A stretch of DNA of 64,000 bases from Lithospermum erythrorhizon (Eukaryota > Streptophyta > Magnoliopsida > Boraginales > Boraginaceae), in NCBI GenBank assembly GCA_019722365.1, contig JADFUC010000817.1, positions 1-64,000 on the forward strand. Reading direction: 5' to 3'. The translations under genes were made by a program, and so were the position numbers. Shown here piece after piece: positions 31,829 through 43,984 of this stretch (the first letter of the stretch is position 1; each line of letters starts with the position of its first letter). The notes under the pieces are model-generated. The model did no database searches, was not told the DNA's origin, and saw only the letters and a program-made list of their open reading frames with translations.

Positions 31829-34252
31829 TGTAACGACCCGGCCGAATTAAAGCGCCGAGGTAAAGAATCATTATAATCCACGAACACGAGTCACCATGCG
31901 ATGGGCGGCTTCGGTTTAAAGAAACTACGCATTTTATCCACAAATTTGGTTTACAAGAAATTCAAAATTCTAGAAAAAAAAAGTTTTTTAAAATTTTACA
32001 ATCCGTCGGGGGTGATATTTAACTGACAGTATATACAACATATCTAAAAAGAAGTAATGCGTGAGGCTGGCGAGTAAATACGTATCCTGAATACAAAGTA
32101 ATTGCCTGACAGGGCTAAAGTGCGAAAAGAAATACAACAATCAAGAAAAGCGGTTGTGGCCTTGGCAAAATGAGGCGTGAGGATCTAGCCGCCCGATCTT
32201 CCGCTTTAGCCGCGCTCGGAATATAAACTTCTCTAACGGCCTCTAGCTATTTGCCGCTGTCAACTGGCACAAATGAAATGCTGCCCAAAGCGAATAGGGG
32301 TGTAAGCCGCGAAGCTTAGTGAAAACTTAACACAGGGGTGAAACTTAAGCCATACGAAACGAGACAGTCAATAGATATAGTAGTCAAATATGAATAAATA
32401 TGTATATACCCAGGACTACCTAATAAGGCCATATCATAAAATTCAAAGAAGGTCTCAGGCATAACATGTCAAGATATAATACAAAGTCTCAATAAGGCAC
32501 ACAATCACCAAATAAATTCACTCGGCCTTCAACAAACGGCTATAACTCTAGTCACACCCGAACCATTTATTTACCATCTGGCATAACTATCTTAACCTCT
32601 GTGTCTTGGCATATGCTCCAATTAGATTACTGCGGGAATGGACTGTCGCTAACGCTTATCGGCTCTTATATCGTAGTATAAGGTCAACGTGACAACGATG
32701 CACCGCAGCGGAAATAGATTCATGAATAATCTTGGCTAACATACTGCGAAGTGTAAGGCCAAACCAGCATATACGTAGTATAAGGCCAAACCCGGCACTT
32801 ATGCAGTATAAGGCCAATGAAATCACCTAACCTAATCATCCCAACTATAGGGTCATATCTTAATACTCGAAATCGCCTCGAAGTCGCATGCTCAACGACA
32901 CCTCCCGTCAACCTTTCTACTCTATTCCCCGACAAATATCAAAGCATACAACTAAAGCGTCTACTTAATCAAAAATCAATCGGAGCCGCCCGGCGAAGGT
33001 AGAAATCTGAAGTGCCGACAAGGCCGGAGCCTTGAAAATAATGTAGAGAGTTGACTGTGCCACCGAGCAAGTCTTGATGCCACTGATACAATCACGTAAT
33101 CGTAATAAATGGCTCGCTTTCAAATGAATGCTTTACAATCATACAACAATGACATGTATACTATTTACCATAATCATACTCCTCACCTTTAGTACCACAA
33201 ATCATCCACGAAATCACAATCACGGTAGCCTTCACGCGATCAACGCCTAACAAAACACCGGAAAGTACAATGAAACCTCTTGCACTACTATGCTTGCGTT
33301 CTAAGAAGATACATTGCGGGACTCTCAAGTGGGCAGTTAAGCTTTGCTTGGTCTAAAGAAAGCAGCCCAGAGGCAAGACAACGAAATAGCAACTCCGTCG
33401 GGACCTGGCCAATCGGCCTACAAAATTTCCACCTTATCGCTAACATTTCAAATCGACTTATAAGTCATCTTATTTAACCACCGAGTCCATAAATAACAAC
33501 TATCTCCAAATCTCAGTACACTCAACTTACCAATGCTTTCAGCCTAACCCCCTCTGTCGATTATAAATCACAGATTCTAACATTACAACAACTTCTGATA
33601 AGGTCCCAAAATTAGCTTACACATTTAAAGTGTATAAAAAGTCAAACTTAAAAAGTCAGCAAACCTAGGGAAAAGAGTCAACTATCGCCATAAACCTGAA
33701 ACTTACCGTCTTAAATGCATTAAATTAACCGCCCATGTTCATCATACTACCCATAACAAACTTAGAAACACAGAATTAAATTCGAATTTATACCAAAAGT
33801 CAACAAAGTCAACTATGTCAAAAACCCGTGACAGAAATATCGAAAAGATTTGAACTTTTTCTTGCATAATTCAAAAGATGATGGGGAAGATGTTAACCAA
33901 GGATCTTTTGAGTTTGAGCAACAATGTCGAAGAGAGAGAAATGGAAGCAAATTTCAAAGGGAGGGGAAGGGGATTACCGACTGAGTCAAGAAGAAGAAGA
34001 GATTTTTATTGTTTTGTGTTATGGATGAGAATAGAAACTTAGCCCCCTAAGTTTAGAAAAATATCACCGCAATTTTGTGCCCATAGCGAATCGAGTTAAC
34101 AACCAACAACGATAAAACTTATTTCGAATTATCCCATTTACTCTTGCTAAATCATAAATCTAATTCGGCTCAAATAAATGATACGAATTAATATTATTAT
34201 CGAAATTACTTGAGGGAATGGAGTTGTACGATTGGTAAAATAGCTAACCACA
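31829..34252 (-). mobile_element. Solo LTR, family B (copy B2), reverse
   Basis: Starts TGTAACGACC and ends CTAACCACA, about 2.4 kb, and aligns with B1 (5829-8437) throughout. It separates gag (ends about 31828) from protease (about 34300 onward) of one Gypsy element, so it is younger than that element. The flanking five bases (GTTAG, TTTAC) do not match, so the TSD has been lost or the flanks altered. Confidence 0.75.
32660..32815 (-). repeat. Minisatellite inside family-B LTR B2
   Basis: Three to four units containing GTATAAGGCCAA(A/C), at the same relative position as the array at 6655-6865. Confidence 0.6.
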
Positions 34253-34861
34253 TTTACTCGGTACGGCCGAGCGAGAGGAAACTACCAAGGAAGTGGTAGG
34301 AGGTCCATTGATGTGAAACTCAGGGCGTGGAGTTGAAATATTGAGGTAGTAATATTGTTGGGGACTAGTCGAGTCTTCTTCCAGGCCCAGTAGGTAATTC
34401 GAGATATTTCTTGTTACCAGCGGAAGCTGAGATTCTCCCGAGTAGTACTTGAGGTACTCTAAATTTATGTGGGTTGGAAGCAAAAGTTTTGTTTGATTGA
34501 ATCTACTACGTTTCTTTCATATCTCTAAAATTTTCCTAGCGTATTCCTACAACTCGAGAAATTCTTGCTATACCACTTCTAATTCTAACTCCGATTTAGG
34601 AAATGCATTAAGATTGATAGAGGTACTTAGAAATGGTTCCATAAGTATTAAAAATTAATGTTTGGAGATAGAGTTACTTCTTTTGAGATGAATGATTTTT
34701 ATGTCGATTAAGGGGGATGGTTGGTTGGGAGACATAAATGCGGTGATAGATTGTCATCTTAAAAAGATTGAAATATCTAGTCCTGGAAAATCTAAGATTC
34801 TTTTCCTAGGTGATAGAAAATTCTTTACTCTTGCCTCATTTCTGCTTCAGTTGTCCACAAG
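34253..34861 (+). pseudogene. Chromodomain-type Gypsy protease, decayed
   Basis: Text resembling the protease start (VLFD then a stop in place of the Ser-Gly, followed by SFIS after a frame change, about 34488-34535) is followed by 'DGRHKCGDRLSS'-like remnants. In another frame these correspond to the 'GDxNAVIDCHLKxIEISSPGKSKILFLGDRKFF' stretch (about 34725-34830). Frames switch repeatedly, so the enzyme is dead. It connects gag (before the family-B insertion) with RT at 34862. Confidence 0.55.
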
Positions 34862-35560
34862 ATGTTGAGATCGGGATGTGTTTGTTATCTTGCTCATGTG
34901 GTTGATACAAGTAAGGAGGAGATCGACCTAAGAGAGGTGCATGTTGTGAAAGAGTATGTTGATGTATTTCCCGAAGGATTTGCAGGACTTCCTCACATGC
35001 GAGGTGGAGTTCTCCATAGAATTGCTTTGGAACTACTCTGATTTTACATGGCGCCTTATAGAATGGCTCCCGCGGTGAAAGAGTTGAAAGCCTTGATTAC
35101 GAGAATTGTTGGATAATGGATTCATTCGACCAAGTAGTTCACCTTGGGAGTGCGCATATGTTATTTGTTAAGAAAGAAGGATGGATCTCGGGAGGTTGTG
35201 TATCGATTATGAGCAATTGAATAAAGTAACTTAGAATTAAGAATCGTCCGTTGCCTAGGATTAATGATCTGTTTGATCAATTGAAAGAGGGATGCCGGGT
35301 ATTTTCTAAGATTGACTTGAAATTGAGGTTACCATCGGTTGAGGATTAAGAAAGATGATATACTCGAAGTTGGAAATTAGGAACAAGATAGCCGGAGGCC
35401 TTCTGAGTTTTTTGGTGATGTCGTTTGGGTTGACGAATGCACTGCGGTATTTATGGACGCCTTATGAATCGGGTGTTCGCTCTTACTTGCATAAATTTGT
35501 GGTGGTGTTCATTGACCGAAATTTTGACCATATTACGGTAGTGAGGGAGGCATGAAGAAC
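34862..35560 (+). pseudogene. Chromodomain-type Gypsy reverse transcriptase, decayed
   Basis: Begins with CYLAHVVDTSKEEIDLREV and then VKEYVDVFPEGFAGLP (34888-34993), the spacer preceding RT. MAPYRMAPA (35048-35074), a VCIDY-like block (about 35200), RLPRINDLFDQL-like text (35255-35285) and FSKIDL (about 35308) follow. MSFGLTNAL lies near 35418. The catalytic FIDD is FIDR (35508-35519), so the second Asp is lost. Multiple frameshifts. Confidence 0.75.
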
Positions 35561-35799
35561 ACTTGAGAATTGTCTTTGGAGACTTTGAGGAGAAATATAG
35601 ATTGTGCTAGAATTTTCCAAGTGTGAATTTGGTTGGGGAAGGTGTAGTTTAAGATTAGTAGCGATTTCAAGAGAGGTATAAGTGTTGATTCTCAAAAGTT
35701 GAAGGCTGTGATGAATTAGGAGCGACCGAGTATTATTGAAATAAAAGTTTCTAGGCTTTAGTGGGATATTAATAAATTTATACAACACTTTTCGATTAT

Positions 35800-36300
35800 T
35801 GCAACACCCGCTGACCAGAGTTAGGAAGGGAGTTCCATTTGTTTGGAGTGAGGATTGTGAACGGTGTTTCAATGAGTTGAAGAAATTGACAGCAGCTCGA
35901 TAATGACTCTTCCGTCGAGGGCGGGATGGTATATGGGTGTATATTAATGCTTCATCAAGGGGTTGGCATGTTTCACTAATGCAATATGGTAAGGTAGTAG
36001 CTTATGCATCGCGGCAGTGAGAAATCATGAAAGGTACCGGCCACTTACGATTTGGAACAAAATTTACAGGTATTGTTCGCGCTTAAAGAGATTTGGAGGC
36101 GTTATTTGTAGCCGGTGTGACTTGCCCATTTTCTTGATCACAAAATTTAGAAATACCTCCGATGTAGAGATCTATCTGACAAAGGTGGATGGGTTTATTC
36201 GCGATGATTATGTTTCCATTGATATGCATCACGGAAAGAAGCGAATGTGGTAGGCGATAAAATTTAAGTCGTAGGAAGGGTTAAGAGCCATTGAATGAGA
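35800..36300 (+). pseudogene. Chromodomain-type Gypsy RNase H, decayed
   Basis: RNase H motifs appear in shifting frames: an AVxxLPSRAGWYMGVYINASSRG-like block (about 35900-35960), QYGKVVAYASRQ (35981-36016), RNHERY (36017-36037) and a KIWRRYL-like segment. RNase H degrades the RNA template during reverse transcription. Several stops. Confidence 0.6.
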
Positions 36301-36319
36301 GTAATGGAAGCCAACTTGG

Positions 36320-37378
36320 TGTTAATTTGGGTAGGAGTTCGCCTTAGCGGTTTGTTGGCGCAAATAAGAGTTGGAAGGCAGGTTCTTCTTGATGAGATCT
36401 TTCAGTGGCAAGCAGAAGATGAAAACACTGAAAGATAATTGAAGAGTGGCTTGACGGATACGGATTTTTGTGGTGCGAGAGAGGATGGAGCCACTGTTGC
36501 ATGGTAGATTATTCATGCCTTACTCACAAGAGTTAAAAAGGGAGATTTTGAAAGAAGCTCATAATGCCCCATATAATACCATCTGGTGAATGCAGAAGAT
36601 GTATAGAAACTTGGAAGCGATTGTATTGGTGGCCTAACATGAAAGAGGAAATTCTTTGAGTTTATCAAAATGTCGACTTGTCAGCCAGTGAAGATAAACG
36701 CCCACATCCAGCGGGGCTATTGCAGCCTTCCTATTCAGTGGACTTGGGCATATTGTGATGGATTTTGTTTTGGGACTCCCAAGGGACATTGAGAAGAATG
36801 ATGATGGTATTTGGGTGATGATATTTCGGACTCTGAGACTATTGACCGGCTCACTTTTCTTTACCAATTAAATCGACTCAGGTCACTGACGGAGTTGGCA
36901 AGGTTGTAGGTTGATCATTATGCGATTCATGGAGTGCCGGTATCCGTGTATCGGATCTAGATGCTGAATTCACCTCAGTTGGAAAGGATTTCAAAGCGAT
37001 AGGGTCGAGAGTTAATTTAGTCGTGTTTCATCATGATCGGATGGGCAATCGGGGAGAGAACAATTCAAATATTGGAGGATATATTTGCGAGCTTGTGTGA
37101 ACTTTTAAAATTGGGATGATGAGTTGCCTAAGATGGAGTTTGCATATAATAATAAGCTTCCATGCCGATATTGAGATGCTTTCATTTGTGAGCGTTGTAA
37201 GAGGCGAGGAAATGTTGGACTCCAGTTTGTTTGGAATGAAGTAGGAGATAGAAAAATATATGGTTCGGAGTTGGTGGAAAGGTCGGTAGAAAGGATAAAG
37301 TTGATACAACAGCACTTGAAAGTGGCACAAGATAGACAAAAGATGTATGCAGAATCGTTCTTTGAGTAGATTTAAAGT
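36320..37378 (+). pseudogene. Chromodomain-type Gypsy integrase core, decayed
   Basis: The zinc-binding region is represented by PYSQELKREILKEAHNAPY (36518-36570) and MYRNLE (about 36600). After PVKIKRPHPAGLLQPS-like text come HIVMDFVLGLPRDIEKN and DDGIWVMIF (36748-36828). Further blocks are FxRxxHDGQSGRE (about 37025-37055), LPKMEFAYNN (about 37120-37150) and GSELVERSVERIKLIQQ (37267-37313). Frameshifts separate these. Integrase would join the cDNA to host chromatin. Confidence 0.7.
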
Positions 37379-37799
37379 TTGAGGAAGTGGTGTAAAAGTC
37401 TTCTTGAGAATATCCCGTGTGTACTGAGATTCGGGAAGAGAAGGAAGTTGAGTCCGCGATATATCGGTCCGTATTTGGATAGAGTTGGTCCGGTGGCCTA
37501 TCGTTTAGCGTTGCCTCCAGAATTGGAAAGAATTCATCATGTGTTTCATGTGTCATGTTTGAGGAAGTATATTCCGGATGGGTTCCATTATTAGATCACA
37601 ACCAATTGAGCTTGGAGAGGACCTTACGTATGAAGAAAGGCCGGTGAAAATTCTTGATCGAAAGGAAAAAGTGTTGCGAAATAAAGTTGTGGCTTTAGTA
37701 AAAGTGTTGTGGCGAAACCAACGAGTGGAGGAAGCTACGTGGGAACGAGAGGAAGATGTCAGAAATCGATATCCGCATCTTTTCGAAATAGAAGGTTAG
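37379..37799 (+). pseudogene. Gypsy integrase C-terminus with chromodomain, one frameshift
   Basis: Two overlapping frames (37379-37594 and 37578-37799). The first has [20 protein letters not shown] and then [15 protein letters not shown] and CLRKYIPD, the integrase C-terminal GPY/F module. The second has EERPVKILDRKEKVLRNK, then VLWRNQRVEEATWEREED and RYPHLF, the chromodomain-like end of plant Tekay/Del chromoviruses. Chromodomains guide insertion toward marked chromatin. It is the best-preserved protein segment of the element; a single frameshift near 37590 separates the two. Confidence 0.8.
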
Positions 37800-37991
37800 T
37801 TCTTAAACTTTGTGCTATAATATGTGTTAACATGTGAATTATTATGAGGATGAGAAAGTTATGATTGAGTAATGTGATAACTCATGTGATACGAGAATAA
37901 GAGCTGATGATGAGATGTTAAAATATTGGATAAGAGTGATTTGAAAGCAGGCGCGTGGTATTGAGTAAATTTCGAGGGGCGAAATTTTTAT

Positions 37992-38005
37992 TAGGTGGAG
38001 TAGAT
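37992..38005 (+). other. Polypurine tract before the 3' LTR
   Basis: TTAGGTGGAGTAGA directly precedes TGAAATAAACC. It is preceded by GGGGCGAAATTTTTA, the usual text at the end of chromodomain Gypsy elements, and is also found at 63800-63831. Confidence 0.65.
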
Positions 38006-40145
38006 TGAAATAAACCGTTTCGTATAACTATTTTAATATTATTCTACTTGCGGTTGAGTGTTTGAGGTAGGAATTAAAAATTTATAGTCGAATAATAATA
38101 ATAATATAGGTTGGGTGATAATTTATTTTGAGGGTAGAAATAAAATTTAACACGTGTCCGAGTTGTGTTGTTAAACCGAGAAGAGAAGCGAAAACCGTAA
38201 ACCAAACGAGACCTAAACCTCATCTTAAATATCTTCCACCAACCTCCACTCAACTATTCTTCATCATTATCCAAAACCCATCAACCCTTTTCTTCTATGT
38301 GAAGGCCGAACCCCTTTTCCCCCCATGCCGAAAATTTTCTTCAATTTCTTCCAGTGCTTTTGTGGCTCAAGGCTTTTAAAAGTCGATTTTCATCTTCCCC
38401 TCGCTTCATCATCTTCTACTCATTAAGGTAAGAAAGTTGGAAGCTTGATATTTTCTAAGATTTTGTAAGTTTGACTTTTTGACTTTTTGAGGTGAGTTTT
38501 AAAGTTTGACATGGCATAAAAAGTATCCTCTAAACTAGAAATATGTGATTGGTAGTGATTATAATTGATTTTAGGGGTTGAAATGTATTGATTGGGTTAG
38601 TTGACTTTTAAATTTGCTTTAAATTATATTATGATGTTATGGGACTTTAATATAGTTGTTTTTGGAATGTAAGTTGGATGATGTTTTGATGTTGGTGGTA
38701 GAGGATATTGTTGAGTTAGGTTATTCCAAGTTGAGTAGTAATTGGGTTTTGAATTAAAGGTTGATTATAATGGATTAATTAGTTGGGGAATTGATTGTTG
38801 GATTGATTAGAATTTGATTAAAGTGTTATGGTTGAGGTAGGGGATGACGGCCGAAAACGGAGAATTGAAATGGTTGAAGTTTTGTCGTTTTATTAGTCGT
38901 TAAGACACGCGTGGTAATCGTTCCACCTAGAGTTGTTAAGTTGGAAATTAGAATGTTGATAAAAGTTGGAATTTTAGAAGTTTTTACTAGTTTGGTGTTT
39001 TAATGATTTATAATGGTATTCATTCTGAATTATGAGATGTTGTGTAATAATCGGGATTTAAGGAGGTGGAGAAATTATATTCTTATGATATATAATAGGT
39101 AATATAATGATTTTGTTGGACTAGGATTCTTATCACTTTGGGGTTGTCCGGTTTACATTAATCTTTATGTTAAGGATTTAATAAGTGTAAGAGGATGTTA
39201 TTAATCATGAAGTAAATAAACGTATATAATTGCTTTGGATAGGAGTTGATCGGGACCTAGCACGTGGACCACCTTTCATATATACTATGATTATATATTC
39301 AGTATGTGTTTGTTATGTGACTATATTGGTATGTATATTGATGTTATGAGATTGTGGTTATTGAGAATGATGTTATAAGATTGTTGTTATTGAGACTGAT
39401 GTTATGAGATTGTGGTAGTTGTTGTGATTATACCACGTGTGTTGTATGTGATTGTGTTGCGTGTGGTTGTGTATTGTTGTATGTGGTTGGTGTGTGATTC
39501 TTTTTGCAGGTTGATTTTGGGTGGAATGATATGTGTATATATACATTGTGTGAGTAGCCTCGACCGGGAGGTTTGGCGTGATATGCATATTGTGTGAGTA
39601 GCCCCGAGGTGATTCGGGAGGTTTGGTGTGATATGCATATTGGTGGAAGTAGCCTGGTCGGGGGAGGATTGTGATATATATATGTGTGGGGTGATGTGGG
39701 TATATTGGTGGAGGTGTGATTGGAAGTGGATATGTGGATGGAGGTTTTTGATGTTGTACTTTTTCTTTGGACTAACCTTTATTGTTTGTGTTGCTTTCAT
39801 TTGAATGAATATTTGATCGTGCGATGTTGATAGTTATGAATAGTGCATTTAATGTTATACATATGCTTATATAATTATGATTATATGTGGTTGGATACCA
39901 TTGGTATTTGTATTCAACTAAGCTTCACGAGAACACACTCCTTTTATTCTCTTTGGGCGGGCGTTTTATGCCGGGTTTCTAAAGGTTGTTAAATCGAGGT
40001 TCGAGGCTACGTTGACGAGGCTACGTATTAAGATCATAGGTGAGGTGGTGGTGGCATAGAGTCTCAGAGGCGGTCTTTCTAATATCTTTCCTCGTATGTT
40101 GTTAGAACTCTATGTTGTATATTACGAGGAATTAGGTAGTATTAG
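38006..40145 (+). mobile_element. Family-A LTR, forward, proximal part
   Basis: Starts TGAAATAAACC after the polypurine tract of the gag-pol at 31356-37799, so it is that element's 3' LTR. The part near 39950-40080 is the forward counterpart of 40480-40620 (TGGGCG..TTTTATGCC..GTTTC, then GATCATAGGTGAGG). It is broken at about 40145 by a reverse LTR and resumes at 42716. Open frames within it (38128-38379, and the Thr/His-rich ones on the minus strand at 39373-39800) are by-products of the repeats. Confidence 0.75.
39525..39672 (+). repeat. About 50-bp minisatellite in family-A LTR
   Basis: Three units containing GATATGCATATTG, GTGAGTAGCC and GGGAGGTTTGG. The same GATATGCATAT phrase lies in reverse in copies near 5500 and 41000. 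Confidence 0.65.
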
Positions 40146-42715
40146 CCAACGACCGCCCGAAGATAAACCGCCACGAGGTTAAAGGTCATCAACAAGCACA
40201 GCTATTACACTGGTCGCCGATCGATGGATGACAACACTCACAAAGACTTAAATTTGACATTAATAATATAAATACACTTTTGTCCGTCGTGGTGAACTAA
40301 CGATACAACACAAAGCATTATCACCAACGAAACTTACATCCAACACGAAAAATACAACCATACAATACTCTCACATAATCTCCACAATACAACATATTAC
40401 CACGACCTCTCAATATACGGGGTTTGAATGTAGAAACATAACAAGAGGAAAAGTTGTTGAGGATCTTACATGCTGCTTTGTCGCCTCACCTCTGATCTTG
40501 ATCAGCGACCTACTCAATGCGACTTGAAACCTAGGCATAAAAGCATCGCCCATAGAGAATAGGGAGTCGACTATTAAAATTTGAGTGAATACAAATACCA
40601 CAGACTTGATCCATCACATATATATTCATACTTATATATATAACATATGCATATTAACCGAGGCCACACAATGAATAACTTGATCCCTGACTCATAGAAT
40701 CTCTTATACGATGTTACATAATACTATCTTAGCATGAGCTTATAATCGTAAATAGCATATACATTTAAGAGAGCGTCTCTGACACACAAGATAATCAAAG
40801 TCATCAAGTGAGGAATCCACCTCCACAAATAGTAAACAAATGAGGAATCCACCTCCAAATAATACACATACGAGGAATCCGCCTCGAATAATCGAGATAT
40901 GAGGAATCCACCTCCAAATAATACACATATATAGGAATCACCTCCAAATAATCGAGATAGAGGCCTCCACCTCCATCCTCCCACGACGAGGCTACCCCTC
41001 AATGTGCATATCACACGAAACCTCCGAATCCACGAAATTTTACCCAACGATATGCAGCAAACCTCGGTTGGGGTCACCACCGCTCCCCTTGAATAGCACA
41101 CAAAGCAATCAAAACACGTCACACGATACACACAGCGCGTGGCATACCTGATCATAGCATGAATCATATTCACGCTATCCATGATATAAATCATAATCAA
41201 TATCTCGTGATACTTATGAATCATAATCTCAATTATCTCATAATATAACTCATAATCATAATTATCTCATAATATCAATCAAAATCTCAATTATTTCATA
41301 ACATGAATCATAAATCATAATTTCCACATAATATCAATCATAGTCACACAATACACATATCAGAATAGTCTCAAGACAACACATGCAAAATATATAACAT
41401 AATATATATGAAAGGTCCCCATCGTGAATTTTGTACTTTCGCATACGAGCCCAAAAAGCAATAATGCTAACTCTAGGAGTCCTCGTGCTAGGTCAGGCTC
41501 AACTCTATTCAAAGAAGTTATACATTACCAAGCACATTCAGTAGAATAACCTCTCTTAAAATCTATTTAAACCCGAGTATTATACCATACCCTTGAAGCT
41601 TCAATTTAACCTTTTTAGTAATCATCCCACATCCCAAAGAATTAGTATACACTTCTAAAATTCCAGAGTGCTACATTCAATTTACAGAGCTTCATAACTC
41701 CCGATATTAGGTCATCATTTTATCCCAACAATAACACTTTAGTAACCTTCCAATCGATTCAATAATCAATCGCCAACTAATTAACCCATTATAATGACTT
41801 TAGTTCGAAAGCCACGATTACTACTCAACTTGGAATAACTGCTCAACGTATCCTCCACCGATGCCTCAGAAACATCCAAATTATAGTCACAAGCTTAACT
41901 ATATTAGGTTTGTAACATCATAAATGCGATTTAAAACTTAGAAAAATCATCCGATCGATAAATGCAGGTTAGCCCTAAAATCAAGTATAGTACAATAGCG
42001 ACATATTTTGAGCTTGAGATACTTCTATGATTCAACCTTTAAAATTCAGTTCCTCGAAAGTAAACAAAAATTAACCTATCAATTTCTACACATTTCAGCC
42101 TCCAAAATCGATTATCATAACCTCCCAATCATGTAATATAAGCTGGAAGCGATCCAGTATGTATCATTTTGAAGTCCCAAAATCATGGTCAACAAAAATC
42201 CAATAAAAGTCAACTCTTCAAAACTCAAGAAATATCTCAAAATATTTGATCTTTCTTACCTAGATATGATGAGGATGATGAGGAGAAGCAAATCCACCAC
42301 TTTGTCCTTGAGTTTAAGCGACAATCGATGAGAGAAATGGAAGAAAATTTCAAGGGGGAGGGAGAGAGATAGCATTCGGCCGTAGGGGAGGAAGAAAGAG
42401 AGGAGAAAATGGTTTTGGATAATGATGAAGAAGATAAGGATGGTAAGATATTTAAGGACCGGTAAGAGCTTGGATTTGGTTTCGGTTAATTTTTACTTCA
42501 CGTCTTTGCATCTGATAGAGAATTCCAAATGTAAAGTTTTCCATGACATAAACTCTTACTCACTTATAATCTTAGTCTCGGTACATCGATTTTATTCGAA
42601 ATTATTTATATATCTCGGAGTCCGCCCATAACCGGCCCGATTTTGTTGAATTCTCATTTACTAAACCGAAATTTTAAATTTCACCCACAGAAATATCCAC
42701 GAAACATATATCGAC
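40146..42715 (-). mobile_element. Family-A LTR (copy A3), reverse, inserted in a forward family-A LTR
   Basis: Begins with AACGACCGCCCG (the family's TGTAACGACC end with the first bases altered) and follows the order of the reverse copies A1 and A2. Matches include CCTAGGCATAAA (40531), CGCCCATAGAGAA (40545), CCCATCGTGAATTTTGTACT (41418) and the right-hand G-rich and TTTTATTCGAAAT blocks (42290-42605). It splits the forward LTR 38006-42991, so the two LTRs form a large inverted repeat. The exact right end (about 42715) and the TSD are not clear. Confidence 0.7.
40809..40975 (-). repeat. 31-bp minisatellite in family-A LTR A3
   Basis: Five to six units at about 31-base spacing with core GAGGAATCCACCTCC, followed by AAATAATACACATA or AATAATCGAGATA. 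Starts near 40810, 40842, 40872, 40903, 40934 and 40961. Confidence 0.75.
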
Positions 42716-42991
42716 ATAATATTGGTAAGGTGTGTTGACCGTACTATTATTATGATGTATTGTGGATACTAAGTTGGAGTGCTTGTTGGTTGTATATTTG
42801 AGGTGATCTATGTTTGTATTGTTGTTATGTTATTTTGGGATGTGTTGTTAGATATTTGATGGACTAAAAAGGTATTTATTATTTACATTGAGATGAATTA
42901 TTTTTATGTGTTATCCATTATTTGGTGACTACGGTGTCTTGATTTGTTGATGATCTTAACCTCGGGCGGCGACTTGGGGTGGATCGTTACA
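42716..42991 (+). mobile_element. Family-A LTR, forward, distal part
   Basis: Resumes the forward LTR and ends CTCGGGCGGCGAC...GGATCGTTACA at 42991, the shared end of families A and C. It is followed by a degenerate PBS and a gag start, so this LTR also stands in 5'-LTR position. Confidence 0.65.
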
Positions 42992-42996
42992 ATTTT

Positions 42997-43010
42997 TAAT
43001 TGTCGAGCCT
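42997..43010 (+). other. Degenerate primer-binding site
   Basis: TTAATTGTCGAGCC compares with TGGTATCAGAGCC and lies six bases after the LTR end. Confidence 0.45.
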
Positions 43011-43142
43011 AAGTTCGGGGTCTTTATGGTATCTTATTGGTTGCTTATTTTAGGTTTATAGTTGTTGGAAAGTTGGCTATATTTGAGTCTTCTAGTGGAG
43101 TCTAACATTTGCCTTCTCTTGTGAGATTGTAGACTATTGAGG

Positions 43143-43960
43143 ATGCCACCACGTAGGTGTTACGTTGGGCGAAGTGCGACAAGAGGTGCGGCGAGAGGAG
43201 GCTGAGAGGTGCCGGGGGGAGGTAGAGGGGTGCGGCGATCACCGAGAAAATGTGGATAGTATTGTAGGTAGTGATGAGCCTAGTGTGGGACCACAGGATT
43301 CTGGGGTAAATGTTGGTGGAGATCGAGAGACCGTAGAAGTACCTATGGGGTAAAGTGAGATTCTTGAAAACAGCTTTTTTTTGACCGATTTAGAAGAGAT
43401 CCCCAAACTTCTTTTGGGTTGGTATATCGATTGAGGCGATGAGTTCATTTAGAGACTGGGGCCATTTTCAAGCCGATGTTCATTGGGGGTGGTGAGGGGT
43501 GAGGTTCGCCGCCCCTGAGGCTTTGCATGAAGTGCTCGTGATTGGTGGGGTAATTTACGGTTATCTCTGACTGCTAGAGGAGAGGGTCCGGTGTCTTGGG
43601 AGCGCTTTGTAGTGCTATTCCGGGAGAATTATTGCATGAGTACCCATATGGCTGCATTAGAGAGGGATCTGATTCTAATGACTCGGGGTGGAAGCGATTT
43701 AATGGATGAATGCAAGGCGATTCTTGAGTTATACCACTGGCACCGGTTGTACATCAGTGAGGAACAAAATATTTCTGATTTTGTGGCGGAAGGATGAAGA
43801 TAAGGAGATCCGCCCGCAGGTTATCATTGACGCTTTGCTAGTTTTCATTAAGTTGAAAAATCTTTGCATTGAGAAGTCGAGATGGAGTTAGGTGAGCTTG
43901 AAGCCGGCCAGGGCAAGAGGACGGCCGAGGGAGGCTGACCCAGTGCTTGATGCACCCTCA
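43143..43960 (+). pseudogene. Chromodomain-type Gypsy gag, N-terminal and central part, decayed
   Basis: ATG at 43143 opens MPPRR, the usual start of this gag family, but the frame is broken within 35 codons. Gag core text follows in shifting frames: FLTDLEEIPKL (about 43378), a W...LTARGEGPVSWERF block (about 43550-43615), then ENYCMSTHMAALERDLILM and TRGGSDLMD (43626-43707). EIRPQVIIDALL (about 43806) and LKNLCIE follow. Sequence ends around 43960 without the zinc knuckle. It has no pol of its own; LTR text starts at about 43985. Confidence 0.7.
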
Positions 43961-43984
43961 GGAGTTAGAGGTGATAATAATTGA

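Noticed and set aside
35483..35872. 129-residue minus-strand frame
   Set aside because: It is antisense to the RT/RNase H region of a Gypsy element.
37182..37556. 124-residue minus-strand frame
   Set aside because: It is antisense to the integrase C-terminus, which is clearly coding on the plus strand.
39373..39800. Thr/His-rich minus-strand frames
   Set aside because: They translate the GATATGCATAT minisatellite and GTGTG-rich LTR text; composition is low-complexity.
40809..40975. Regularly spaced repeats resembling a CRISPR array
   Set aside because: The spacers are themselves near-identical, the array lies inside an LTR, and the genome is a plant's. It is a minisatellite.
40724..41224. 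166-residue minus-strand frame with repeated GGGFLI/SRLF units
   Set aside because: The repeats are the translation of the 31-bp minisatellite in a family-A LTR.
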